From Nocardiopsis sp. JB363 (GTDB taxonomy: Bacteria; Actinomycetota; Actinomycetes; Streptosporangiales; Streptosporangiaceae), in the NCBI RefSeq assembly GCF_900143625.1, contig NZ_FRFF01000169.1:124001-188000 (forward strand): 64,000 bases of DNA, given 5' to 3'. Numbering within the stretch: the stretch's first letter is position 1; each line of letters starts with the position of its first letter. Shown here piece by piece: positions 42,016-60,446 of the stretch. A model generated the notes under the pieces. The model worked only from the letters and a program-made list of their open reading frames with translations. It ran no database searches and was not told the origin of the DNA. A program made the translations under genes and the position numbers.

Positions 42016-42543
42016 ATGGCGAGGCCGGACAAGGCAGCCGCGGTCGCCGAACTCGCGGACGAGCTCCGCGAGTCGAACGCCGCAGTGCTGACCGAATACC
42101 GGGGGCTCACTGTCGCGCAGGTTTCCGAACTGCGCCGCAGCCTCGGTCAGAACGCGCGTTTTCGCATCGTCAAGAACACGCTGACCAAGATCGCGGTCAA
42201 GGAGGCCGGCGTCGACGAGCAGATCTCCGATCTGCTCGAAGGCCCGTCCGCCATCGCCTTCGTCCACGGGGACGTCGTCGAGGCCGCCAAGGGTCTGCGT
42301 GACTTTGCGAAGGCGAACTCGCCCCTGGTGATCAAGGGCGGTGTGGTCGACGGCAAGTCGGTCAGCGCCGAACAGGTCACCAAGCTGGCCGATCTGGAGT
42401 CCCGAGAGGTTCTCCTCTCGAAGCTGGCCGGTGCGCTCAAGGCCAAGCAGGGCCAGGCCGCCGCCGTCTTCCAGGCGCTGCCCTCCAAGACTGTGCGTCT
42501 CGCGCAGGCTCTGGCGGACAAGCGCAACGAGGAAGCCGCTTAA
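42016..42543 (+). CDS. rplJ: 50S ribosomal protein L10
   Basis: The 175-residue protein starts [20 protein letters not shown] and has [16 protein letters not shown], the rRNA-binding stretch, with KNTLTKIA. The C-terminal helix binds L7/L12. The start is ATG 42016 after GGAAGGAG; the frame further upstream runs through the leader and is not coding. Followed by rplL in the same transcript. Confidence 0.97.
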   Translation: MARPDKAAAVAELADELRESNAAVLTEYRGLTVAQVSELRRSLGQNARFRIVKNTLTKIAVKEAGVDEQISDLLEGPSAIAFVHGDVVEAAKGLRDFAKANSPLVIKGGVVDGKSVSAEQVTKLADLESREVLLSKLAGALKAKQGQAAAVFQALPSKTVRLAQALADKRNEEAA

Positions 42544-42640
42544 ACCTTTTGAACCACGGCGGGTGCCGACGGCGCCCGGCCATTGGCTCGCACGCTCAGC
42601 CGTTGGCGCGCGTGTGCATGAGAGAAAGAGAGATCGCATC

Positions 42641-43024
42641 ATGGCGAAGCTCAGCAACGAGGACCTGCTTGCCGCGTTCGAGGAGATGACCCTCCTCGAG
42701 CTCTCCGAGTTCGTGAAGCTGTTCGAGGACAAGTTCGACGTCACCGCCGCCGCTCCGGCCGCCATGGCCGTCGCCGCCCCCGGTGCCGCTGCCGAGGACG
42801 AGGCCGAGGAGCAGACCGAGTTCGACGTCGTTCTCGAGGCCGCCGGCGACAAGAAGATCCAGGTCATCAAGGAGGTCCGCGGCCTCACGAGCCTGGGCCT
42901 CAAGGAAGCCAAGGACCTGGTCGACAACGCCCCGAAGGCCGTTCTCGAGGCCGCCAGCAAGGAGAACGCTGACAAGGCCAAGGCCGCCCTTGAGGGCGCC
43001 GGCGCCACCGTCACCCTCAAGTAG
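42641..43024 (+). CDS. rplL: 50S ribosomal protein L7/L12
   Basis: The 127-residue protein has an N-terminal dimer domain ([20 protein letters not shown]), an Ala/Pro/Glu hinge ([19 protein letters not shown]) and the C-terminal factor-binding domain ([20 protein letters not shown], then [10 protein letters not shown]). It recruits translation GTPases. Start ATG 42641. A partial terminator follows before the rpoB leader. Confidence 0.97.
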   Translation: MAKLSNEDLLAAFEEMTLLELSEFVKLFEDKFDVTAAAPAAMAVAAPGAAAEDEAEEQTEFDVVLEAAGDKKIQVIKEVRGLTSLGLKEAKDLVDNAPKAVLEAASKENADKAKAALEGAGATVTLK

Positions 43025-43060
43025 TCCTCCGCGGGCCTCAGATGCCCGCTGGTCTGCGTG

Positions 43061-43098
43061 AAGCGGCCGTTCCTCCTAACGGGAGGGGCGGCCGCTTT
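43061..43098 (+). terminator. Terminator/attenuator between rplL and rpoB
   Basis: A stem AAGCGGCCG / CGGCCGCTT with an inner TCCTCC/GGGAGG extension, followed by TTT. Confidence 0.65.
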
Positions 43099-43579
43099 CT
43101 CGTGTCCGTGTCTCGACTGAGGGCGCTTACGGAGGATCCGGGTCCCGGGCCCCGGGTCCTCCGGGATCCGACGGGGCGAGGACGAACGTCCCCTTTGTCG
43201 GGGCGCGGCCGTGTCCGTCACGGGACATGGGACTTCGGTGTGCGAAGCTGTTGCGGTCTTCGAGCCCTCGGACCAGGGGGAATCGGGGACGTAGGGGTAC
43301 GCGTGTGCGAACTGTCCCTCGGACGCGGTAATCTCCCGTCCCGGGAATCCTGACGGACCCGTTGGGGAGTGTTTACCCGCCTTGGGCGGGGGAATCCTTC
43401 CGGGTGTCCGATGGCTCACAATCCCCCGTGGGGCCAGGGCAGGCGCGCTGTTTCACCCTGATGGTCCAGGGCCTTTCCCCCGGGGGCGTGCATGGCGACG
43501 TTCGACGGTCGCCGGGCTTGACGGATCGCCCTGCAGGGGTGATCCTGCCGGTGTCGTGAGTGGTGCCGTGGACCGTGAG
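43099..43579. other. Long intergenic region rplL-rpoB, upstream part
   Basis: About 480 bp of low-coding-character sequence before the rpoB promoter. I find no gene. Many small open frames exist on both strands but none has a ribosome site with a family-like product. It may hold control sites for rpoBC. Confidence 0.5.
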
Positions 43580-43608
43580 TGGACAGCGGTGTAGTGTTCG
43601 GCTACACT
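43580..43608 (+). promoter_or_regulatory. rpoB promoter
   Basis: TGGACA (43580-43585) and TACACT (43603-43608) are exactly 17 bases apart, giving a start near 43615 and a leader of about 190 bases. The spacer and -10 together contain GTGTAG/CTACAC, a small palindrome over the -10 box. Confidence 0.75.
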
Positions 43609-43804
43609 GCTCTTTTGCGCTGCCCTTTGGTGATCCCTGTGTCGGTGAACGGCTTTTCGTCATTTCCGATTGTTACTCCGGAAGCCCCGACGAAGCCCGC
43701 TCCCGCTCGATGTGACCGTCTCAACCGTGTTGCGGCGGTCCTTCTCGTGACGGATCGTCTGGCGTGCGCGCTTCAACCGCCACAAGCCTTCGGAAGGACC
43801 CCTG

Positions 43805-47272
<3,468 letters not shown>

Positions 47273-47306
47273 CTTCCGCATTCTTCGAGAGCAGGGGACG
47301 AATTAA

Positions 47307-51185
<3,879 letters not shown>

Positions 51186-51213
51186 GCAGCCGAACTGAAC
51201 GTTGGCTGAGTCG

Positions 51214-51264
51214 ACGGCGGCGGTCAGCCACCCCCATCACGGGGGGTGGCTCCGCCGCCGTTTT
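51214..51264 (+). terminator. rpoBC terminator
   Basis: A very long stem: ACGGCGGCGG / CCGCCGCCGT continuing into AGCCACCCCC / GGGGGGTGGCT, followed by TTTTGT. This is the strongest intrinsic terminator in the core half of the window. Confidence 0.9.
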
Positions 51265-51335
51265 GTCGTTGTGCGTCGACACACCGCTGTGTTGACGGGG
51301 AGAGGGCGCCGCGGCGCCGGCGGGAGAGCAGGCAA

Positions 51336-53798
51336 GTGAGCGATAACGGGGGCGGAGAACCGGGGAACCGGTCGTCCGGAGGGGACGCGGACTCCTGGTT
51401 CAAGCCCAGTGAGAACCGTTTCCTGACACAGTCCGATTACCAGGACCCTATGGAGGTCGAGGATGAGCCCGCGGGGGACGCCCCGGAGGAGCCGGCCGCG
51501 ATCTTCCCCGACAGTGGTGGGTACTCGGGGCTGAGCGCGTCGCGCCCGGCCCTGGTCGAGCCCTACCCGGACGCGTTGGGCCTTCCGCCCACACCCGAGG
51601 TGAACCCGGAGCCCCAGGGCCCACCCGGAATCTCCTACCCGGGTGCGGGCACCGGTGCCTATCAGCCGGTCACGCGGATCCCGGGTGAGGGGCCGCCCGC
51701 CTGGGAGTCCCCGAGCTCTTCGTCGACGCCGGACGAGCCCTCCGCGCCGTACACCCGCCCCGAGCGGGGTGCCCATACCGCGGACGTCCCGGTCGCTTCC
51801 GACAGCGGGCAGGCTCCGTCCTGGGAAAGGTCCGCGGAGTCGCGGGACCCCATCGATCCGCTGTGGCCGAGGCCGGAGGAGAACACGGACTCTCCCTCGG
51901 AGAACATCTTTTCCGAGGTCCCTCCCGGAGCCGGATCATCGTGGGGCGCCGAGTTCGAGCAGGAACCCGTTCGGGAGTGGGAGGAGGGCCCGAGCGGGTC
52001 CGGAGGCTATCCGGGCATCGCCGCCAGCGCCCAGGTCCCGTTGCCGCCCGAGGAACCGGAGGAGAGCGGCTCCACGGCCGCCTCGAACGACTGGACCCCG
52101 GTTCCGGACCTCGGGGACGACTGGAAGGGCCGCGGAACCAGAGAGCCCTGGACCGAATCCGAGTCCGACCGTTGGACCGACCCGTCACCCTCCTACCTGG
52201 AGGACCGTCGCTACGAGCCGTCCTCGCCGGCGGAGGGAACGTGGGGGGAGGAGCGGCCCGCGCAGACGTACGCGGAACCCTATGACGAGCTCTCCGCCCC
52301 GTCTCGGTCCTTCGAATCCGCCGACGACGGTGGTCTGGGCACCGGTAGTGGCAACACCTGGGCGTTCGACCGCAACGACCCGCGACTGCCGGACGTGGTC
52401 CGGGACGCCGAACGGCGCCGTCGCGAGGAGGCGGGACTCGATTCGGGGTCGGACGAGGCGGTCACCGAACGCGACAGCGGCCCCGACACCGGGGAGTTGT
52501 CCGCGGCGATCGCGGGCTCCGAGGACCCGCTCGCCGCGATCGCGAACATGCAGTCGCGCGCCAAGGCCAAGGAGACCGAGGAACCGGGCGCCGAGGGATA
52601 CGACCCCGACCCGTACCGGGACGAGGGGGAGTGGCCGAGCCGGCCGTGGAGCGGAGCGGAGTCCTACGCGGCCGAGCGTTCCGAACCGTCCGAGGAACCG
52701 TCTTGGAGCCGGGGCGCCGAGGGTGCCACCCAGATGTTCACCGCGCCCGCCTATGACGAGGAACCGTCCGCGTACGGGTCCGACGTCCGGTCCGGCACGT
52801 CCCACGACGAACTCGGGTTCGACGGTCGTGGGATCGACGGGTACGCGCGGGATGACGAGCGTTCGACCGATCGCGGTTCCGCGGCGCCCACCGATGGAGG
52901 GTGGAACACCGGCGGCTACGACGAACTGGGCTACTACGATCGCGGTGACCAGGGGTTCGCGGACGAGGGTCGCCCGACCTACGACGACCGGGGATACGAC
53001 GACCGCGGTTACGCGGACCAGGGTCACCCGGATCCGGGTCACGAGACGCGGGGCCGGCACGGCCAGGGCTACGCGGACCAGGGGTACGCGGACCAGGGGT
53101 ACGCCGATTCGGGCCACCGGGACACGGGATACCCGGACCAGGGTTTCGGCGACCGGCCCTACGGTGACCAGTCCTATGGTGACCAAGGTTATGGTGACCG
53201 CTTCCAGGACGAGCTCGGCGTCGGGGACCGCCCCTCCACGGCGGTGGCCGGGGTCCCCTCCGACCTGGGATCGCCCTTCGGTTCCCAACCGCAGAGCCCC
53301 GCCGACACCTGGAACGAGGGTGTGGACGAAGGGCCGGACCTGCGGGACGAGGCCGCGGAGGAGCCGGGCGCCGAGGACGGGGAGTCCGAGTACGACGACG
53401 GGTTCACCCCCGCCGACTACGGGATGACCGATCGCCCCAGGACGACCCGACGCCGTCGTGACCGAATCGTTGAGGAGGACTTCCCGGGCTTCGAGGACCG
53501 CCCCCTCGGGGGAGAGGCCGGGGACTCCTACCCCGGGTACGACAGTGTCGACTTCCTGGCCGACACCGACCCGGGGGCCGTACAGACCCTGTGGTTGGGT
53601 GCCGCTTCGCTGATCCCGTTCGTCGGTGTGATCACCGCGATCCTCGCGTTGTTCGTCACGGGTCCCAAGGCCAAGAAGGCGATCCGCGGGTCTCGGGGCG
53701 CCCTCGACGGACTCGGTCTGATCACGACGGGCACCGTGTTCGCGGTGGTCGGCATCGTTGTGACGGTGATCTCCGTCGCGATCCTTTTGGTTCTGTAG
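51336..53798 (+). CDS. Large disordered protein with C-terminal membrane segments (DUF4190-like end)
   Basis: The 820-residue protein is mostly low-complexity and acidic (Pro, Ser, Glu, Asp, Tyr, Gly). Residues about 520-630 are tandem short units such as GYADQGYADQGYADSGHRD; the DNA there repeats TACGCGGACCAGGGG. The last 75 residues hold two membrane helices (LWLGAASLIPFVGVITAILALF and LITTGTVFAVVGIVVTVISV) joined by TGPKAKKAIRGSRG, like DUF4190 proteins. No signal peptide is seen. GTG 51336 follows GGGAGAGCAGG. It lies alone between rpoBC and the str operon. Function unknown. Confidence 0.82.
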   Translation: MSDNGGGEPGNRSSGGDADSWFKPSENRFLTQSDYQDPMEVEDEPAGDAPEEPAAIFPDSGGYSGLSASRPALVEPYPDALGLPPTPEVNPEPQGPPGISYPGAGTGAYQPVTRIPGEGPPAWESPSSSSTPDEPSAPYTRPERGAHTADVPVASDSGQAPSWERSAESRDPIDPLWPRPEENTDSPSENIFSEVPPGAGSSWGAEFEQEPVREWEEGPSGSGGYPGIAASAQVPLPPEEPEESGSTAASNDWTPVPDLGDDWKGRGTREPWTESESDRWTDPSPSYLEDRRYEPSSPAEGTWGEERPAQTYAEPYDELSAPSRSFESADDGGLGTGSGNTWAFDRNDPRLPDVVRDAERRRREEAGLDSGSDEAVTERDSGPDTGELSAAIAGSEDPLAAIANMQSRAKAKETEEPGAEGYDPDPYRDEGEWPSRPWSGAESYAAERSEPSEEPSWSRGAEGATQMFTAPAYDEEPSAYGSDVRSGTSHDELGFDGRGIDGYARDDERSTDRGSAAPTDGGWNTGGYDELGYYDRGDQGFADEGRPTYDDRGYDDRGYADQGHPDPGHETRGRHGQGYADQGYADQGYADSGHRDTGYPDQGFGDRPYGDQSYGDQGYGDRFQDELGVGDRPSTAVAGVPSDLGSPFGSQPQSPADTWNEGVDEGPDLRDEAAEEPGAEDGESEYDDGFTPADYGMTDRPRTTRRRRDRIVEEDFPGFEDRPLGGEAGDSYPGYDSVDFLADTDPGAVQTLWLGAASLIPFVGVITAILALFVTGPKAKKAIRGSRGALDGLGLITTGTVFAVVGIVVTVISVAILLVL

Positions 53799-54268
53799 CC
53801 AGGCGGCCGCTTTCTGGGGGATAATGGTGCCTCCGGAGGCGGCCGCGCTCCTGCGACGGTCCTCCACCCGCATTCCAAGGGAAACCTGGGGCGAAGAACG
53901 TCGGAGAGCGCGTAGACTAGGGGTGACCCACGGCTACGCGAGAACCGGTTCCGTTTGTTCTCGCTATCTCGCACACCGTTTTGACCGTCTGGTCTGGTAG
54001 CGGTAGCCTGTGTGATTGTGCCCGTGAGTCAACGGGTCACACATGTGTGCGGTTCCCCAGTCCTCCGCAGGATGGACACGAGGCGCACGGCGCATGTGAA
54101 CCCCCTCCTGTGAATCGGTCTCAAGGCCGGGTGTGCTTCCGTTCCCGTGTTTGGGAACGAGGTCGACACGCCCGACCACGGGGGTCGGGGAGTTTCGGGA
54201 AATTCAGCAGGTCAATAGCGATATCGGCTACGAGAACCGGCGTAGGTCACGAGGAAGACGGAGACGCG
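53799..54268 (+). promoter_or_regulatory. rpsL (str operon) promoter and leader
   Basis: TTGACC (53981-53986) and TAGCCT (54004-54009) are exactly 17 bases apart and should drive rpsL-rpsG-fusA-tuf with a leader near 255 bases. A second -10-like box, TAGACT (53913-53918), lies upstream. No gene is seen in this 470-bp stretch. Confidence 0.7.
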
Positions 54269-54640
54269 GTGCCCACCATCCAGCAGCTGGTCCGCAAGGG
54301 CCGACAGGACAAGGTCGCAAAGAACAAGACCCCGGCGCTGAAGGGGAGTCCGCAGCGTCGTGGTGTGTGCACGCGTGTCTACACCACTACGCCCAAGAAG
54401 CCGAACTCCGCTCTGCGTAAGGTCGCTCGCGTCAAGCTGAGCAGCGGCATCGAGGTCACGGCCTACATCCCCGGCATTGGTCACAACCTCCAGGAACACA
54501 GCATCGTGCTGGTTCGTGGCGGTCGTGTGAAGGACCTGCCGGGTGTCCGATACCGAATTGTCCGCGGTTCGCTCGACACCCAGGGTGTCCGGGGCCGCAA
54601 GCAGGCCCGTAGTCACTACGGTGCCAAGAAGGAGAAGTAA
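54269..54640 (+). CDS. rpsL: 30S ribosomal protein S12
   Basis: The 123-residue protein starts at GTG 54269 ([16 protein letters not shown]) with ACGGAGA upstream. The streptomycin sites are wild type: Lys in [15 protein letters not shown] and Lys in [12 protein letters not shown]. The upstream frame runs through the leader and is not used. First gene of the str operon. Confidence 0.97.
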   Translation: MPTIQQLVRKGRQDKVAKNKTPALKGSPQRRGVCTRVYTTTPKKPNSALRKVARVKLSSGIEVTAYIPGIGHNLQEHSIVLVRGGRVKDLPGVRYRIVRGSLDTQGVRGRKQARSHYGAKKEK

Positions 54641-54642
54641 GT

Positions 54643-55113
54643 ATGCCGCGCAAGGGCCCGGCGCCGAAGCGCCAGCTCATCACCGACCCGGTTTACGGCT
54701 CGCCGCTCGTCACCGCACTGATCAACAAGGTGCTGCTCGAAGGCAAGCGCTCCATCGCTCAGAGCGTCGTCTACGACGCTCTCGAGGGCGCCCGTGAGAA
54801 ATCCGGTCAGGACCCGCTCGTCGTTCTGAAGCGAGCTCTGGACAACGTCAAGCCCGCGCTTGAGGTCCGCAGTCGCCGTGTCGGTGGCGCGACCTACCAG
54901 GTGCCGGTCGAGGTTCGCGCCTCCCGGTCCACCACGCTGGCCCTGCGCTGGCTGGTCTCCTACGCGCGTCAGCGTCGGGAGAAGAGCATGACCGAGCGTC
55001 TGATGAACGAACTGGTCGACGCCAGCAACGGTCTCGGTGCGGCCGTCAAGAAGCGTGAGGACACGCACAAGATGGCCGAGTCGAACAAGGCCTTCGCCCA
55101 CTACCGCTGGTAA
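54643..55113 (+). CDS. rpsG: 30S ribosomal protein S7
   Basis: The 156-residue protein starts [20 protein letters not shown] and has [20 protein letters not shown], the rRNA-binding part, and ends [11 protein letters not shown]. It starts two bases after the rpsL stop, so the two are translationally coupled. Length normal. Confidence 0.97.
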   Translation: MPRKGPAPKRQLITDPVYGSPLVTALINKVLLEGKRSIAQSVVYDALEGAREKSGQDPLVVLKRALDNVKPALEVRSRRVGGATYQVPVEVRASRSTTLALRWLVSYARQRREKSMTERLMNELVDASNGLGAAVKKREDTHKMAESNKAFAHYRW

Positions 55114-55152
55114 AGCGGCAGGACCTGAACAGACCGAAGGACGACGAGCCTC

Positions 55153-57264
55153 ATGGCTAAGACATTGCTTGACCTGGACAAGGTCCGCAATATCGGCATC
55201 ATGGCCCACATCGACGCGGGCAAGACCACGACGACCGAGCGGATCCTTTACTACACCGGTGTCAACCACAAGCTCGGCGAGACGCACGACGGCGCCTCGA
55301 CGATGGACTGGATGAAGGAAGAGCAGGAGCGGGGTATCACCATTACCTCGGCTGCGATCACCACCCAGTGGGACGACACCACCATCAACATCATCGACAC
55401 GCCCGGCCACGTCGACTTCACGGTCGAGGTCGAGCGGTCGCTGCGTGTCCTCGACGGTGCCGTCGCGGTGTTCGACGCCAAGGAAGGCGTGGAGCCCCAG
55501 TCGGAGCAGGTTTGGCGCCAGGCCGACCGGTACAACGTGCCGCGTATCTGCTTCGTCAACAAGATGGACAAGATCGGCGCCGAGTTCCAGCGCTGCGTCG
55601 ACATGTTCCGTGAGCGCCTCGGCGCGAACGCCATGCCGATCCAGCTGAACATCGGTGCCGAGAGCGACTTCAAGGGCGTCATCGACCTCGTGAAGATGAA
55701 GGCCTACGTCTGGAGCGACGAGGCCGCGCTCGGCGAGATGTACGACACCGTCGAGATCCCGGACACTCACGTCGAGGCCGCTCGCGAGGCTCGCGAGTCC
55801 TTCATCGAGACGCTGGCCGACGCCGACGACGAGATCATGGAGATGTACCTGGAGGGCCAGGAGCCCACCGAGGAGCAGCTGGTGGTCGCGATCCGTCGCG
55901 CCACCATCGCCGGCACCGCCATCCCCGTCGTTTGTGGCACCGCTTTCAAGAACAAGGGCGTACAGCCCCTGCTCGACGCGGTCACCGCGTACCTCCCGTC
56001 CCCGCTGGACGTCGAGTCCATCATGGGTCACGACCCCAAGGACGAGAACGAGGAGCCCGTCCTCGCGCGTAAGCCGAGCGTGGACGAGCCGTTCTCCGCC
56101 CTGGTCTTCAAGATCGCCAACGACCCGCACCTGGGCAAGCTGTCCTACGTGCGCGTCTACTCCGGTGTCCTCGTCAGCGGTACCCAGGTGCTGAACAGCG
56201 TCAAGGGCCGCAAGGAGCGCATCGGCAAGGTCTACCGCATGCACTCCAACAAGCGTGTGGAGATCCCGGAGGCGGGTGCCGGTGACATCGTCGCCGTCAT
56301 GGGCCTCAAGGAGACCACCACGGGTGAGACCCTGTCGGATCAGGCCTCGCCCATCGTCCTGGAGTCCATGACCTTCCCGGCTCCGGTCATCGAGGTGGCC
56401 ATCGAGCCGAAGACCAAGAGCGACCAGGAGAAGCTGGGCATCGCGATCCAGCGCCTGGCCGACGAGGACCCCTCCTTCCAGGTGGCCACGGACGACCAGA
56501 CCGGTCAGACCGTGATCTCCGGCATGGGTGAGCTGCACCTTGAGGTGCTGGTCCACCGCATGCGCGACGAGTTCAAGGTCGAGGCCAACATCGGTAAGCC
56601 GCAGGTGGCCTACCGCGAGACCATTCGCAAGAAGGTCGACGGTCACGTCTATACCCACAAGAAGCAGACCGGTGGTTCGGGTCAGTTCGCCAAGGTGAAG
56701 ATCAACCTTGAGCCGCTGGAGTCCGAGGACGGCGCCGCTTCGGGGTACGAGTTCGTCAACGCCGTCACCGGTGGTCGCATCCCGCGGGAGTACATCCCGT
56801 CGGTCGACGCCGGCTGCCAGGCCGCCGCGGAGCTGGGCGTGCTCGCGCACTACCCGCTCGTCGGCATCAAGGTGACGCTGACGGACGGCCAGTACCACGA
56901 CGTCGACTCTTCGGAGATGGCCTTCAAGACCGCCGGTTCGATGGCCTTCAAGGAGGCCGTCAGGCTGGCGAAGCCGGCTCTCCTGGAGCCGGTCATGGCC
57001 GTGGAGGTCACCACGCCCGAGGAGTACATGGGTGACGTGGTCGGCGACCTGAACTCTCGTCGTGGACAGATTCAGTCCATGGACGACCGTTCCGGTGTCC
57101 GTCTGGTCAAGGCCCTCGTGCCTCTCTCGGAAATGTTCGGCTACGTGGGTGACCTTCGTAGCCGCACGCAGGGTCGAGCCAACTACTCGATGGTGTTCGA
57201 CTCCTACGCGGAGGTTCCGTCCGCTGTCGCCCAAGAAATTGTGGCGAAGGTTCGCGGCGAATAG
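55153..57264 (+). CDS. fusA: Elongation factor G
   Basis: The 703-residue GTPase has the G1 loop [15 protein letters not shown], the switch [10 protein letters not shown] and NKMD for guanine binding. It drives ribosome translocation. Domain IV ([15 protein letters not shown]) and the C-terminal domain V are complete. The ATG follows AAGGACGACGAG. It is part of rpsL-rpsG-fusA-tuf. Confidence 0.98.
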   Translation: MAKTLLDLDKVRNIGIMAHIDAGKTTTTERILYYTGVNHKLGETHDGASTMDWMKEEQERGITITSAAITTQWDDTTINIIDTPGHVDFTVEVERSLRVLDGAVAVFDAKEGVEPQSEQVWRQADRYNVPRICFVNKMDKIGAEFQRCVDMFRERLGANAMPIQLNIGAESDFKGVIDLVKMKAYVWSDEAALGEMYDTVEIPDTHVEAAREARESFIETLADADDEIMEMYLEGQEPTEEQLVVAIRRATIAGTAIPVVCGTAFKNKGVQPLLDAVTAYLPSPLDVESIMGHDPKDENEEPVLARKPSVDEPFSALVFKIANDPHLGKLSYVRVYSGVLVSGTQVLNSVKGRKERIGKVYRMHSNKRVEIPEAGAGDIVAVMGLKETTTGETLSDQASPIVLESMTFPAPVIEVAIEPKTKSDQEKLGIAIQRLADEDPSFQVATDDQTGQTVISGMGELHLEVLVHRMRDEFKVEANIGKPQVAYRETIRKKVDGHVYTHKKQTGGSGQFAKVKINLEPLESEDGAASGYEFVNAVTGGRIPREYIPSVDAGCQAAAELGVLAHYPLVGIKVTLTDGQYHDVDSSEMAFKTAGSMAFKEAVRLAKPALLEPVMAVEVTTPEEYMGDVVGDLNSRRGQIQSMDDRSGVRLVKALVPLSEMFGYVGDLRSRTQGRANYSMVFDSYAEVPSAVAQEIVAKVRGE

Positions 57265-57347
57265 TCGCGAACGACCAACCCGGCTGTTCCCCGTGCTCAC
57301 GGGGTTGGACCACAGTCAGATAGATCTGTACGTCTAGGAGACTTCCA

Positions 57348-58541
57348 GTGGCGAAGGTAAAGTTCGAGCGGACCAAGCCGCACGTTAACATCGGCACCAT
57401 CGGTCACATTGACCACGGCAAGACCACGCTGACTGCGGCCATCACCAAGGTGCTGCACGACGCCCACCCGGAGCTGAACCCGTTCACTCCGTTCGCGGAC
57501 ATCGACAACGCTCCTGAGGAGCGCGAGCGCGGTATCACCATCTCCGTCGCTCACGTCGAGTACCAGACCGAGGCGCGTCACTACGCCCACGTCGACTGCC
57601 CGGGTCACGCCGACTACGTGAAGAACATGATCACGGGTGCGGCCCAGATGGACGGTGCGATCCTGGTCGTGGCCGCCACCGACGGCCCGATGCCGCAGAC
57701 CAAGGAGCACGTGCTCCTTGCTCGCCAGGTCGGCGTCCCCGCCATCGTCGTCGCCCTGAACAAGGCCGACATGGTGGACGACGAGGAGATCTTCGAGCTC
57801 GTCGAGCTTGAGGTCCGTGAGCTGCTCAGCGAGTACGAGTTCCCCGGCGACGACACTCCCGTCACCAAGGTCTCCGCTCTGAAGGCGCTTGAGGGCGACG
57901 CCACGTGGGGCCAGGCCATCCTGGAGCTCATGGGCACCGTGGACTCCCACATCCCCGAGCCCGTGCGTGACACCGAGAAGCCCTTCCTCATGCCCATCGA
58001 GGACGTCTTCTCGATCACCGGTCGCGGCACCGTCGTCACCGGTCGTATCGAGCGCGGTATCGTCAACGTGAACGAGACCGTCGACATCGTCGGCATCAAG
58101 GAAGACAAGCAGACCACCACCGTCACCGGTGTTGAGATGTTCCGCAAGCTGCTCGACCAGGGCCAGGCCGGTGACAACGTCGGTCTGCTCCTGCGCGGCA
58201 CCAAGCGCGAGGACGTCGAGCGTGGCCAGGTCGTCATCAAGCCCGGCACCACCACCCCGCACACGCAGTTCGAGGGTCAGGTCGTCATCCTGTCCAAGGA
58301 CGAGGGTGGCCGCCACACGCCGTTCTTCAACAACTACCGCCCGCAGTTCTACTTCCGCACCACCGACGTCACCGGCGTCGTGACGCTGCCGGAGGGCACC
58401 GAGATGGTCATGCCCGGTGACAACACCGGAATGACCGTCCAGCTCATCCAGCCGGTCGCCATGGAAGAGGGCCTGAAGTTCGCCATCCGTGAGGGTGGCC
58501 GGACCGTGGGCGCGGGTCGCGTCACCAAGATCCTCAACTAG
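57348..58541 (+). CDS. tuf: Elongation factor Tu
   Basis: The 397-residue GTPase starts at GTG 57348 ([20 protein letters not shown]). G1 is [13 protein letters not shown], switch II is [12 protein letters not shown], and NKAD is present. Domains II and III are complete, ending AGRVTKILN. The kirromycin-binding region and tRNA-binding residues appear normal. A terminator hairpin follows. Confidence 0.98.
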   Translation: MAKVKFERTKPHVNIGTIGHIDHGKTTLTAAITKVLHDAHPELNPFTPFADIDNAPEERERGITISVAHVEYQTEARHYAHVDCPGHADYVKNMITGAAQMDGAILVVAATDGPMPQTKEHVLLARQVGVPAIVVALNKADMVDDEEIFELVELEVRELLSEYEFPGDDTPVTKVSALKALEGDATWGQAILELMGTVDSHIPEPVRDTEKPFLMPIEDVFSITGRGTVVTGRIERGIVNVNETVDIVGIKEDKQTTTVTGVEMFRKLLDQGQAGDNVGLLLRGTKREDVERGQVVIKPGTTTPHTQFEGQVVILSKDEGGRHTPFFNNYRPQFYFRTTDVTGVVTLPEGTEMVMPGDNTGMTVQLIQPVAMEEGLKFAIREGGRTVGAGRVTKILN

Positions 58542-58546
58542 TACAC

Positions 58547-58582
58547 ACGTCGGGGTGCTTCCGTAAGGAGCCACCCCGACGT
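58547..58582 (+). terminator. Terminator after tuf
   Basis: An 11-bp stem ACGTCGGGGTG / CACCCCGACGT with an inner TTCC/GGA extension. A second smaller hairpin (GGGTGGGCCGC / GCGGCTCACCC) follows within 35 bp. Confidence 0.7.
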
Positions 58583-58799
58583 GGCGGGTGGGCCGCACCA
58601 ACGCGGCTCACCCACCACACTGACAAGACGTCATCGGGCTCTGTGACGGTGACGCACCGCAGGGGCAAGCCCTGTTGCGGTTTCTCAAGGAAATAGGGGC
58701 TCAAGGCCAAAAAGCCGGCGGATTCGCCGACGGGCCTGGGCTTCTGTGACCGGAACTGCTCACCGTTACGGACACTGAAGCGAAGGACGAACAGGCCAT
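58583..58799 (+). other. S10 operon leader region
   Basis: A 217-bp gap before rpsJ that must hold the S10 operon promoter. I cannot choose a -35/-10 pair with confidence. Confidence 0.4.
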
Positions 58800-59108
58800 A
58801 TGGCGGGACAAAAGATCCGCATTCGGCTAAAGGCCTATGACCACGAGGTCATCGACAGCTCGGCGAAGAAGATCGTTGAGACCGTGACGCGAACTGGCGC
58901 ACAGGTCGCGGGCCCGGTGCCGCTGCCGACGGAGAAGAACGTTTACTGCGTTATCCGATCGCCGCACAAGTACAAAGACTCGCGCGAGCACTTCGAGATG
59001 CGCACTCACAAGCGGCTGATCGACATCATCGACCCGACTCCGAAGACGGTCGACTCGCTCATGCGACTCGACCTGCCGGCCGGCGTTGACATCGAGATCA
59101 AGCTTTAA
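58800..59108 (+). CDS. rpsJ: 30S ribosomal protein S10
   Basis: The 102-residue protein starts [20 protein letters not shown] and contains [20 protein letters not shown] and [16 protein letters not shown]. First gene of the S10 operon; also the NusE partner in antitermination. Confidence 0.97.
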   Translation: MAGQKIRIRLKAYDHEVIDSSAKKIVETVTRTGAQVAGPVPLPTEKNVYCVIRSPHKYKDSREHFEMRTHKRLIDIIDPTPKTVDSLMRLDLPAGVDIEIKL

Positions 59109-59120
59109 GGACGCACTGAC

Positions 59121-59771
59121 ATGGCCACCAAGCAGATCAAGGGAGTTCTGGGCGAAAAGCTCGGCATGACCCAGGTCTTCGACGACGCGGGCAAGATGGT
59201 TCCCGTGACCGTCCTGAAGGCCGGTCCGTGCGTCGTGAGCCGCATCCGGACTCCGGACACCGATGGTTACTCCGCCATCCAGCTCGGCTACGGGCAGATC
59301 AACCCGCGCAAGGTCAACAAGCCCCTGGGCGACTACCTTCGCGCGCACGACCTGACCCCGCGCCGTCACTACGTAGAGGTCCGCACGACCGCCGCCTCCG
59401 AGTACACACTCGGCCAGGAGGTCGACGCGGCCACGTTCGAGATCGGCCAGAAGGTCGACGTCACGGGCAAGAGCAAGGGTAAGGGCTTCGCCGGCGTCAT
59501 GAAGCGGCACGGCTTTGCCGGTATGTCCGCTTCGCACGGTACGCACCGCACCCACCGCTCGCCCGGCTCCATCGGCGGCTGCGCCACGCCCGGCCGCGTT
59601 TTCAAGGGCATGCGGATGGCCGGGCGCATGGGTAACGTGCGCAAGACCGTCCAGAACCTGACCGTTCACTCCGTGGACGCGGAGAAGGGCCTCATCCTGG
59701 TCAAGGGTGCCGTGCCTGGTCCCAACGGCGGTCTGGTGCTCGTCCGCACCGCTGTGAAGGGGGACAAGTAA
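59121..59771 (+). CDS. rplC: 50S ribosomal protein L3
   Basis: The 216-residue protein starts [20 protein letters not shown] and contains the family signature around [13 protein letters not shown], and [15 protein letters not shown]. It contacts the peptidyl transferase region. It lies 12 bp after rpsJ. Confidence 0.97.
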   Translation: MATKQIKGVLGEKLGMTQVFDDAGKMVPVTVLKAGPCVVSRIRTPDTDGYSAIQLGYGQINPRKVNKPLGDYLRAHDLTPRRHYVEVRTTAASEYTLGQEVDAATFEIGQKVDVTGKSKGKGFAGVMKRHGFAGMSASHGTHRTHRSPGSIGGCATPGRVFKGMRMAGRMGNVRKTVQNLTVHSVDAEKGLILVKGAVPGPNGGLVLVRTAVKGDK

Positions 59772-59774
59772 GCC

Positions 59775-60446
59775 ATGGCCCAGATCGAGGTCAAGAACCC
59801 TGAGGGTGGCTCCAAGGGCAGCGTCGAGCTGCCTGAGAGCGTCTTCGCCCAGAAGGTCAGCATTCCGCTGCTGCACCAGGTCGTGAACGCCCAGTTGGCC
59901 GCAGGCCGTCAGGGCACCCACGCCACCAAGACCCGCGGTGAAGTCCGCGGTGGTGGCAAGAAGCCCTACCGCCAGAAGGGAACCGGTCGTGCCCGTCAGG
60001 GCTCGATCCGCGCCCCGCAGTACGTCGGTGGTGGCGTCGTTCACGGCCCCCAGCCGCGTGACTACAGCCAGCGGACCCCGAAGAAGATGAAGGCCGCCGC
60101 CCTGCGTGGCGCCCTCTCCGACCGGGCCAACCACGGCCGTATCCACGTCATCGGCCAGTTCGTGGCCGCGGACGCGGACACCAAGCTCACGCAGACCGCC
60201 TTCAAGGCGCTGCGCCAGGTCACCGAGTCCGACAAGGTTCTCGTCGTCCTGGCTCGTGAGGACGAGCACAACCGGCGCGCCCTGCGCAACCTCGAAGAGG
60301 TCCACATCCTCGACGCGGACCAGGTGAACACCTACGACGTCCTGTACTCGGACGACGTGGTCTTCACCGAGGCGGGTTACGCCGAGTTCCTGGCCCACGC
60401 GGCCGGTACCTCGAAGGCCGCTGAGTCCGAGGAGGACGAGCTGTGA
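59775..60446 (+). CDS. rplD: 50S ribosomal protein L4
   Basis: The 223-residue protein has the exit-tunnel loop [20 protein letters not shown] and [20 protein letters not shown]. In many bacteria L4 also represses the S10 operon. It starts three bases after rplC; its end overlaps rplW by four bases. Confidence 0.97.
   Translation: MAQIEVKNPEGGSKGSVELPESVFAQKVSIPLLHQVVNAQLAAGRQGTHATKTRGEVRGGGKKPYRQKGTGRARQGSIRAPQYVGGGVVHGPQPRDYSQRTPKKMKAAALRGALSDRANHGRIHVIGQFVAADADTKLTQTAFKALRQVTESDKVLVVLAREDEHNRRALRNLEEVHILDADQVNTYDVLYSDDVVFTEAGYAEFLAHAAGTSKAAESEEDEL

Noticed and set aside
53060-53200. Repeats in the rpoC-downstream gene as CRISPR or a mobile element
   Set aside because: They are in-frame 15-bp codon repeats giving short GYADQ units.
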